Source: an uncultured Bacteroidales bacterium
GTDB lineage: Bacteria > Bacteroidota > Bacteroidia > Bacteroidales > Bacteroidaceae
Assembly (NCBI GenBank): GCA_902778625.1
Contig: CACYYM010000002.1
Span: forward strand, 62,001 to 126,000
Reading direction: 5' to 3'
DNA: 64,000 nt
Shown here: piece by piece, positions 44,378-51,136 of the stretch
How positions within the stretch are numbered: the first letter of the stretch is position 1
Layout: each line of letters starts with the position of its first letter
Program-made: the position numbers and the translations under genes
Notes under the pieces: generated by a model
The model's input: only the letters and a program-made list of their open reading frames with translations
Database searches by the model: none
What the model was told of the DNA's origin: nothing

Positions 44378-45766
44378 TCATGCTTGTTTCTTCCTTGTCA
44401 TCTCGACGAGTTTGCTCAGATGGGTTGGGATGGGCAGTTGCTGAGGACATTTTGGGAGACATTCTCCGCAGTCCTGACATCTGTTAGCGCGTGCCTTGTT
44501 GGGGATTGCAGCCTGATAAGCTGTGAGATAAGCCTGGCGTTTCTCCTCGAAATCTGGTGCCGAAGCATCGGGAAGAGGCAGACGTCCGTCCACGACAGCC
44601 TTGTTGTAAAAGGCAAAATTGCCAGGAATATCTACACCATGCTTGCAGGGCATACAATAAGCACAAGTGGTGCAACCGATGGTGGGCATGCCCGACATCT
44701 TGTCTGCGATGCGTTCCAGAAGCTCGTTCTCTATGTTTGTACAGGGGTCAAGAGGCGAGAAGGTTTCCAAGTTCTCTTTGAGATGTTCCATCCTGTTCAT
44801 GCCGCTCAAAGCTGTGAGCACATTTGGCTTTGAACCAACCCAACGGAAACCCCAGCGAGCAGGCGAGTCGTCTTTACGGGCACGAGCAAGCTGTTCGCGT
44901 ACATCATCCTGCACATTTGCCAGTCCACCGCCTCGAAGCGGCTCCATGATTACTGCCTGAATGCCCAACTTCTCGAGTCTGCCATAAAGATATTCCGCGT
45001 TTGCATCACCACGACGACGGCCTCTGCCTCTTTGTGCATGCGTCCAGTCAAGGTAGTTCATCTGGATTTGTACGAAGTCCCAATGGTATTTGTCGTTATT
45101 GTCAAGCAGCCAGTCGAAGACTTTCACATCGCCATGATAGCTGAATCCGAGGTGACGTATGCGTCCTGCCTTACGTTCCTCCAAGAGGAAGTCCAGCAGT
45201 CCGTTGTCGATGAAGCGAGCCTTGAGGTTATCGATGCCACCGCCACCAACGCTATGCAGCAGGTAGTAGTCGATGTAATCCACTTGCAACTTGCGGAACG
45301 AATTGTCGTACATCTCTTTCGCTTTCTCGAAGTTCCAGAGCTGATCGTTCTGGTTGGACATCTTCGTGGCGACATAATATTTGTCGCGAGGATGGCGGCT
45401 CAAGGCATTACCGGTAGCTGTCTCGTTGTTTCCGCCACCATAAATCGGGGCAGTATCAAAGTAGTTGATGCCATGAGCCAGAGCATAGTCAACCAATTCG
45501 TTTACCTGCTCTTGTTCACGAGGCAAACGCATCATACCAAAACCAAGCAGCGAAATGTGTTCGCCAGTGCCGTTTTGAACGCGATAAGTCATTTTAATTT
45601 GTTCGGGAACATCACCGTCGAGAGCTTTCCCGGCTTTTCGAGTCGAACCAATCATCGGTACAGAGCCGACAGTAATCAACGACAAAGCAGTTGCCGAACC
45701 GAGTCCCAATCGCTCCAAGAATTGGCGACGATTCATTTCTTGTTGGTGCTTGCAATTATTCTTCAT
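44378..45766 (-). CDS. Tat-exported aldo/keto reductase with C-terminal 4Fe-4S ferredoxin domain
   Basis: 462 residues from the ATG at 45766. Twin-arginine signal (NRRQFLERLGLGSATALSLI), then an AKR barrel (residues about 75-360; GFGMMRLPREQEQVNELVDY, NYFDTAPIYGGG, VDYIDYYLLHS) and a C-terminal ferredoxin-like region with CTTCAYCMPCKHGVDIPG and CQDCGECLPKCPQ, enough cysteines for one or two 4Fe-4S clusters. A periplasmic oxidoreductase; substrate unknown. Pairs with the downstream FMN-binding protein. An upstream 47-codon extension of the frame is rejected: it crosses the -7 box. Confidence 0.9.
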   Translation of the reverse strand: MKNNCKHQQEMNRRQFLERLGLGSATALSLITVGSVPMIGSTRKAGKALDGDVPEQIKMTYRVQNGTGEHISLLGFGMMRLPREQEQVNELVDYALAHGINYFDTAPIYGGGNNETATGNALSRHPRDKYYVATKMSNQNDQLWNFEKAKEMYDNSFRKLQVDYIDYYLLHSVGGGGIDNLKARFIDNGLLDFLLEERKAGRIRHLGFSYHGDVKVFDWLLDNNDKYHWDFVQIQMNYLDWTHAQRGRGRRRGDANAEYLYGRLEKLGIQAVIMEPLRGGGLANVQDDVREQLARARKDDSPARWGFRWVGSKPNVLTALSGMNRMEHLKENLETFSPLDPCTNIENELLERIADKMSGMPTIGCTTCAYCMPCKHGVDIPGNFAFYNKAVVDGRLPLPDASAPDFEEKRQAYLTAYQAAIPNKARANRCQDCGECLPKCPQQLPIPTHLSKLVEMTRKKQA

Positions 45767-45845
45767 ATTTAATTCGATTTTCTTATTTGACCTTAAGACA
45801 TCAAAAAGGTTTAATACATTATATATTTTATAGTGTTTCCCGACA

Positions 45846-45853
45846 CAAAAGTA
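45846..45853 (-). promoter_or_regulatory. -7 box of the AKR/FMN operon
   Basis: TACTTTTG on the minus strand, 79 bases before the ATG at 45766. Confidence 0.4.
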
Positions 45854-45924
45854 CAAAGAATAACTATAACCTCGCCACTTTTGCACGATTTTTCTTCTTT
45901 TGTGCAAAAATATTTGTCAAATTG

Positions 45925-45957
45925 TTTGGTATGTACCGAAATTTAGCGTATCTTTGC
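45925..45957 (+). promoter_or_regulatory. Promoter of the acyl-CoA ligase gene
   Basis: TTTG at 45925-45928 and TATCTTTGC at 45949-45957, 20 bases apart, a textbook Bacteroidetes promoter. ATG at 45981. Confidence 0.7.
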
Positions 45958-45980
45958 ACAGAATTAATGAAAATGTGCAA

Positions 45981-47645
45981 ATGAATACAACGATTGTACC
46001 TTCATATAATGAGATGATATTGAAGTCGATTCAGGAGCATTGGTTCCTCGACTCGATGTCCGATTACGGAGTCTTCACCCTGCAATATAAAGATGTTGCG
46101 CGTATCATAGAGAAGCTTCATATTCTCTTTGAGGAAGCGGGCATCAAACCTGGCGATAAGATTGCTCTTTGCGGCAGAAACCTCAGCCGATGGGGAGCAG
46201 CTTTCTTCTCAGTCTTGACATATGGAGCAGTTGCAGTGCCGGTTCTTCACGAGTTCCATCCTTCGCAGGTTCACGACATCATTAATCATTCGGAAGCAAA
46301 GCTGCTCTTTGTTGGCGATAAGGTTTGGCCGGCGCTCAATGCCGACGAGATGCCCGACCTGCTTGGCATCATCTCACTTGTCGATTACAGCTTGCTCGTA
46401 TGCCGTAATGAGAAGCTTGCTTATGCTCGCGAGAACCTCAACCGTCTCTTTGGAGAGAAGTTCCCGAGCCGTTTCCTGCCTGAGCTCTTAAGCTATTACA
46501 AGGACAGTCCCGACGAGCTTGCTGTGCTGAACTATACAAGTGGAACGACCAGCAACTCAAAGGGCGTCATGCTACCATACAGGGCGCTCTGGTCGAACTG
46601 CGACTTTGCCTATAATGTTTTGGGCGATGAAATCAAGGCCGGCGACAAGGTGCTATCGATGCTGCCAATGGCTCACATGTATGGTATGGCATTCGAGTTC
46701 ACGTTCGAATTCATGCGAGGTGTCCATGTTAACTTCCTGACGAAAGCCGCTTCGCCGACTATTCTGATGCGAACCTTAGCGGAAGTGAAACCTGTCGTCC
46801 TTATTGTTGTGCCTCTCATCATTGAGAAAGTAGTTCGAAAAGCTGTGATGCCTCGCATACAAGACCCAGGCGTGAGGATGCTCATGCAAGTTCCTGTCAT
46901 TGGTGACCGCATTAAGAAAAAGATCTGCGACGGCTTGACTCAAGCCCTCGGTGGCAATTTCTATGAACTCATCATTGGCGGTGCTGCCTTAAACAGGGAG
47001 ATAGAGCAGCTGCTTCACGACATTGGTTTCCATTATACAGTGGGTTATGGAGCAACAGAGTGTGCGCCTATCATTACATACAACGACTGGAAAGAACAGA
47101 TCGTGGGCAGTTGTGGTAAGAGCGTCATCCATCAGGAACTTACCATTGATAGTCCTGACCCTATCAACATTCCTGGCGAGATATTAACGCGAGGTTTGAA
47201 CGTCATGCTGGGTTATTACAAGAACGAAGAAGCTACAAAGGCTTCCATAGATGCTGACGGTTGGTATCATACGGGCGACCTCGGAGTGCTCGATCGTCAT
47301 GGAAACCTCTTTATCAAAGGCAGAAGCAAGAACATGTTGCTTGGAGCGAATGGGCAGAACGTCTATCCCGAAGAGATAGAAGACAAACTCTCGAACATGA
47401 CATTGGTAAACGAGTGCCTTGTTGTGCAGCGCGAAGACAAGCTTGTCGGGCTAGTATATCCCGACCAGGAGCAAGTCAAGAAGCTTCGTCTCAGCAAAGA
47501 GGACATTGAGAACATTATGGAGCAGAACCGCAAGGAAATCAATCCGAACTTGCCGCAATATGCTCAGCTCTTTAGCATCAAGGTGATGGAACAAGAGTTC
47601 GAGAAGACGCCAAAGAAGAGTATTAAGCGCTTCCTGTACACATAA
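45981..47645 (+). CDS. AMP-dependent long-chain acyl-CoA ligase
   Basis: 554 residues from the ATG at 45981, which sits just after the promoter; an upstream in-frame ATG at 45900 precedes it. The adenylation fold is complete: LNYTSGTTSNSKGVMLPYRA (P-loop), GYGATECAPIITYN, YHTGDLGVLDRHGNLFIKGR and the C-terminal KTPKKSIKRF lysine motif. It activates fatty acids to acyl-CoA via acyl-AMP at the cytosolic membrane face. Single gene followed by the GC-rich repeat array g. Confidence 0.92.
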   Translation: MNTTIVPSYNEMILKSIQEHWFLDSMSDYGVFTLQYKDVARIIEKLHILFEEAGIKPGDKIALCGRNLSRWGAAFFSVLTYGAVAVPVLHEFHPSQVHDIINHSEAKLLFVGDKVWPALNADEMPDLLGIISLVDYSLLVCRNEKLAYARENLNRLFGEKFPSRFLPELLSYYKDSPDELAVLNYTSGTTSNSKGVMLPYRALWSNCDFAYNVLGDEIKAGDKVLSMLPMAHMYGMAFEFTFEFMRGVHVNFLTKAASPTILMRTLAEVKPVVLIVVPLIIEKVVRKAVMPRIQDPGVRMLMQVPVIGDRIKKKICDGLTQALGGNFYELIIGGAALNREIEQLLHDIGFHYTVGYGATECAPIITYNDWKEQIVGSCGKSVIHQELTIDSPDPINIPGEILTRGLNVMLGYYKNEEATKASIDADGWYHTGDLGVLDRHGNLFIKGRSKNMLLGANGQNVYPEEIEDKLSNMTLVNECLVVQREDKLVGLVYPDQEQVKKLRLSKEDIENIMEQNRKEINPNLPQYAQLFSIKVMEQEFEKTPKKSIKRFLYT

Positions 47646-47690
47646 ACTTGCATAAATTTGCCTTAATAATTTATCTCAACATAGATGGAT

Positions 47691-47784
47691 TTCAAAACGC
47701 CGCACGCGGGGATTGCAATTTCCGCGTGCGGCGTTTGGCATTTCCGCGTGCGGCGTTTGGAATCCCCGCGTGCGGCGTTTTGAA
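47691..47784. repeat. 22-bp repeat array g, GC-rich variant (4 units)
   Basis: Cores at 47703 (CACG), 47725, 47747 and 47769 (CGTG), exactly 22 apart; unit GGCATTTCCGCGTGCGGCGT. The outer arms 47691-47714 and 47761-47784 are perfect 24-bp reverse complements. Lies between convergent genes (acyl-CoA ligase and PLP-binding protein). Much richer in G+C than its surroundings. Confidence 0.9.
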
Positions 47785-47837
47785 GAAGCGTCTCCAGCCC
47801 TTTATATCAAGAGGGAGGCTTTTGTCGTCTTTAGAAG

Positions 47838-48509
47838 CTAATAAATCCGTTCGCCAAAGATGAGACTTCCGATGCGGATCATATTGCTTCCGTGTTCGAC
47901 GGCAATGGGATAGTCATCTGACATACCCCAAGAACAAACCCTGAATTTGACATTTTGGCAATTTGGCAGTTTGACAATTGCTTCGAACAACCGATGGGCT
48001 TGCTCGAACTCGGAGGCAATTTGGGCTTCGTCGTCTGTGTTCGTAGCCATACACATTAAACCTTCGATGCTGACGTTCTCGTATTGTTGCCAAGCGTTGC
48101 TTTGCATGAACGCCAAAAGCTCGTCGGACAGGAAGCCGAACTTCGTTTCTTCCTTTGCTACGTGCACTTGCATGAGCACTGGTATGACGCGCCCACACTT
48201 CTTCGCCTGCTTGTCTATCTCTTTCAGTAAGTGCTCCGAATCGACGGCATGAATGAGGCTGATAAACGGTGCAATGTACTTCACCTTATTCGTCTGCAAG
48301 TGCCCGATGAAGTGCCATTCAATGTCCTTCGGCAGCACTTCCTGCTTCTGCATAAGCTCCTGCACATGGCTCTCGCCAAAGATGCGCTGCCCACCATTGT
48401 AAGCATCCTGAATCATCGAGGCCGGATGGTACTTGCTCACTGCCACAAGACGAACACCTTCAGGCAAAGTCCGCTTAATTTCACTTATTCTTTCCCTTGG
48501 GCTTATCAT
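47838..48509 (-). CDS. PLP-binding protein, YggS/PLPBP family
   Basis: 223 residues, an alanine-racemase-like barrel that binds pyridoxal phosphate and maintains PLP homeostasis. VRLVAVSKYHP includes the PLP lysine; IFGESHVQELMQK, EWHFIGHLQTNKVKY, and the C-terminal SWGMSDDYPIAVEHGSNMIR and RIGSLIFGER are diagnostic. Last gene of a seven-gene minus-strand run; its first 29 bases overlap the DUF4494 gene. Confidence 0.95.
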   Translation of the reverse strand: MISPRERISEIKRTLPEGVRLVAVSKYHPASMIQDAYNGGQRIFGESHVQELMQKQEVLPKDIEWHFIGHLQTNKVKYIAPFISLIHAVDSEHLLKEIDKQAKKCGRVIPVLMQVHVAKEETKFGFLSDELLAFMQSNAWQQYENVSIEGLMCMATNTDDEAQIASEFEQAHRLFEAIVKLPNCQNVKFRVCSWGMSDDYPIAVEHGSNMIRIGSLIFGERIY

Positions 48510-48981
48510 TTGCTTTCTTTATCTTCGGCTGCTCCTCTTCAGTCGCTGCTTTGAACTTAAACACATCAATGATGGCGGTCTCCGTAATGGAAACGATGAC
48601 CCATTCGCCAAGTGTGCCCTTCATGCCTTCATCGAGCCTGGCGAGCGCACGATGGAAGTCGTTTGCCTGAACGAGAGCATTCTGCACGGTTCGCTTCTCT
48701 ACAGCAGTCTTCTCGTCGATAGAGATGTAGGCGATACGTGCTTTGAACCACTTGTCGTCGTTCAGGTCATCGCTGTCGAAGAGGTCGGTCAAACGTGCTC
48801 GCTTGATGTCGGTCACCATGAACTCGCCTGTCATGAAAGGCTCAATCTCTTCAATGAAACGCTTCTCTGCTTCCGTAAAGCTGAGGGCGTCAACCAGATA
48901 TGTCTCTGTGGTCTTCTTGATGAGACCGCTCTCCAAGGTCTTGTCGTAACGGACCTTGCATTCAAACCATTCGCTTTGCAT
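48481..48981 (-). CDS. DUF4494 protein
   Basis: 166 residues, matching by eye the Bacteroidetes-restricted DUF4494 family (SEWFECKVRYDKTLESG start, TYLVDALSFTEAEKRFIEE). Function unknown; cytosolic, no membrane segment, lysine-rich tail. It lies between ygiQ (6-base gap) and the PLP-binding protein gene, which it overlaps. Confidence 0.85.
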   Translation of the reverse strand: MQSEWFECKVRYDKTLESGLIKKTTETYLVDALSFTEAEKRFIEEIEPFMTGEFMVTDIKRARLTDLFDSDDLNDDKWFKARIAYISIDEKTAVEKRTVQNALVQANDFHRALARLDEGMKGTLGEWVIVSITETAIIDVFKFKAATEEEQPKIKKANDKPKGKNK

Positions 48982-48987
48982 AAGTTT

Positions 48988-50829
48988 TTACTTTCTTAAT
49001 TTCTTATTTTCGTCCTTCCAGAGGAAAAAGAAGCTGTTCTGCTGTTTCTTTTCCTCTGGTGTCTTTGCGCTAAATATCTTCTCGAGAGTGTAGGGATGAT
49101 AGCCTGTTGCCCAGCAAGTTGTGCTGACAGTGAGAGGTGTCGGAGTGAAGTCTTGTACTTGCTCGAGCTTGAAGTCAAGCTGCTTTGTGATGGCAGCAAG
49201 CTCTTGCATGTCGCGTACCGTGCAGCCAGGGTGTGAGCTGATGAAGTAGGGAATGAGTTGCTGCCGAAGTCCTGCTTCTCTGCATGTCCTATCGAAGATA
49301 CACTTGAACTGTCGGAAGAGGCTGAACGAAGGCTTTCTCATCACGTTTAACACCTTGTCGCTCGTGTGCTCTGGAGCAACCTTCAAGCGTCCGCTCACGT
49401 GCCTTGTGATGAGCTCTTTCGTGTATGCCCTTGCTGCTCGATTCAAGTTCTCGTCCTTCCAATCATGAAGCAACATATCGTAGCGAACACCGCTTCCAAT
49501 GAAGCTTTTCTTGATTCCGGGCAACGCATCGACACTTCGGTAGATGTCGAGCAATGGTCGATGGTCGCCGTTCAGGTTCAGACAAACAGCAGGATGAATG
49601 CACGATGGACGTTTGCACTTCTCGCAAAGTTCCTGTCGTTTGCCCTTCATCATGTACATGTTGGCACTCGGCCCGCCAAGGTCGCTGAGGTAACCTTTGA
49701 AGTCGGGCATTTTGGTGATTGCCTTCACCTCTTTTAATATGCTTTCCTTCGAACGGCTCACGATGAACTTTCCTTGGTGAGCGCTTATCGTACAGAAAGC
49801 ACAACCGCCAAAACAGCCGCGATGAAGCGTCACGCTAAACTTAATCATCTCGTAGGCAGGAATGCGTTTGCCTTTGTACTTGGGGTGTGGCAGTCGCGTG
49901 TAAGGCAAGTCGAAGCTTTGGTCGAGCTCTTCTGAAGTCAAAGGTGGGTAAGGAGGGTTCACTACAACCCATTTGTTTCCTGTCGCTTGCAGAAGTCGCT
50001 GAGCATGAATCTTGTTGCTTTCCTCTTCTATGTGTCGGAAGTTCTCAGCATGAAGCTTTGGCTCTCGAAGGCAATCTTCGAAGCTGTGCAGAACGATGTC
50101 GTCTTGTTTAATGCCTCCCGGAATGTCTTCCTTTTTCATGAGCCAAGCAGTCTGCAGAAGTTCTTTTGCCACTTCTCGAAGCACTTCCCTTGTGATGCTA
50201 GCCTCGCCATTCTCGTCGTAATAGAGTAGGGGATGAAAGTCGTTGATGGCTTCGTTGAGTCGTCGCACGAGTTCCAACGTTGGCTTCTCACCCATGCCAT
50301 AAGTGATGAGGTCAGCATCGCAATCGCAGAGGATGCTTGGACGGAAGCGTTCCTGCCAATAGTCGTAATGCATTACTCTTCGCAAACTTGCCTCTATGCC
50401 ACCAAGTACAATGGGAACATCAGGGAAAAGCTTCCTTAAGATGTCGGTATAGACAATGGTGGGGTACTCGGGACGCAAGTCGTGACGCCCATCAGGGCTG
50501 TATGCATCTTCGCTCCTCAAACGTCGAGCAGCGGTGTATTTATTGACCATGCTGTCCATACAACCTGGCGAGATGCCAAAGAAGAGTCGAGGACGCCCAA
50601 GCTTCTTGAAGTCGCGAAAGTCGCCATGCCAATCTGGTTGTGGCACGATGCAAACACGCAAGCCTTCAGCTTCAAGCAAACGTCCTATTACAGCAGCTCC
50701 GAATGCCGGATGGTCCACGTAGGCATCAGCGCTGAAGAGTATCACGTCAGCACAATCCCAACCACGCAGATCCATTTCTTTGCGTGTTGTGGGAAGCCAA
50801 TTGGTCTTTATGATTGCTCTTTCTTCCAA
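48988..50829 (-). CDS. ygiQ: YgiQ-family radical SAM protein
   Basis: 613 residues with WLPTTRKEMDLRGWDCADVI (N-terminal domain), the radical-SAM cluster motif HRGCFGGCAFCTI (CxxxCxxC), and SRSKESILKEVKAI, all typical of YgiQ (UPF0313). Substrate unknown. The first in-frame start is TTG at 50829; the next ATG (50775) would cut off the conserved WLPTT start, so TTG is preferred. That makes a 22-base overlap with the preceding small gene. Confidence 0.88.
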   Translation of the reverse strand: MEERAIIKTNWLPTTRKEMDLRGWDCADVILFSADAYVDHPAFGAAVIGRLLEAEGLRVCIVPQPDWHGDFRDFKKLGRPRLFFGISPGCMDSMVNKYTAARRLRSEDAYSPDGRHDLRPEYPTIVYTDILRKLFPDVPIVLGGIEASLRRVMHYDYWQERFRPSILCDCDADLITYGMGEKPTLELVRRLNEAINDFHPLLYYDENGEASITREVLREVAKELLQTAWLMKKEDIPGGIKQDDIVLHSFEDCLREPKLHAENFRHIEEESNKIHAQRLLQATGNKWVVVNPPYPPLTSEELDQSFDLPYTRLPHPKYKGKRIPAYEMIKFSVTLHRGCFGGCAFCTISAHQGKFIVSRSKESILKEVKAITKMPDFKGYLSDLGGPSANMYMMKGKRQELCEKCKRPSCIHPAVCLNLNGDHRPLLDIYRSVDALPGIKKSFIGSGVRYDMLLHDWKDENLNRAARAYTKELITRHVSGRLKVAPEHTSDKVLNVMRKPSFSLFRQFKCIFDRTCREAGLRQQLIPYFISSHPGCTVRDMQELAAITKQLDFKLEQVQDFTPTPLTVSTTCWATGYHPYTLEKIFSAKTPEEKKQQNSFFFLWKDENKKLRK

Positions 50830-51101
50830 TCGATGTAGAGCAGGATGAGCTGATGCAAGCCAAAGGCTTTCATGTCGTTGTGGAAGAGAATGCGTTCACA
50901 AAGGTCGAGCAACTCTGGGTCTGGTTCGCCTCCAAGCAAGCTTCGCACATTCAGTCGCAGCTTCTCGAGAACACCCTCTTCGACAATGCCGTTGCTGTCG
51001 AGCAAGTCGCTGAAGAGAGAATAGCGGTCGATAGTTTTGAGGTGAGTTTCATCGACAGAGAGCTTACGAGAGCCCTTCATGTTGCAAAGTATCGTGTACA
51101 T
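50808..51101 (-). CDS. Small hypothetical protein (97 aa)
   Basis: Starts ATG at 51101 (MYTILCNMKGSRKLS); a second ATG at 51080 is equally possible. No recognised domain; predicted helical with LRLNVRSLLGGEPDPELLDL and HQLILLYIDWKKEQS. It lies between the large amidase-like gene and ygiQ on the same strand and overlaps ygiQ by 22 bases. The coding potential looks real from its placement, but this is moderate. Confidence 0.6.
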   Translation of the reverse strand: MYTILCNMKGSRKLSVDETHLKTIDRYSLFSDLLDSNGIVEEGVLEKLRLNVRSLLGGEPDPELLDLCERILFHNDMKAFGLHQLILLYIDWKKEQS

Positions 51102-51136
51102 CTTATGATTATTTAGCGTTTAAACATTGTGACAAT

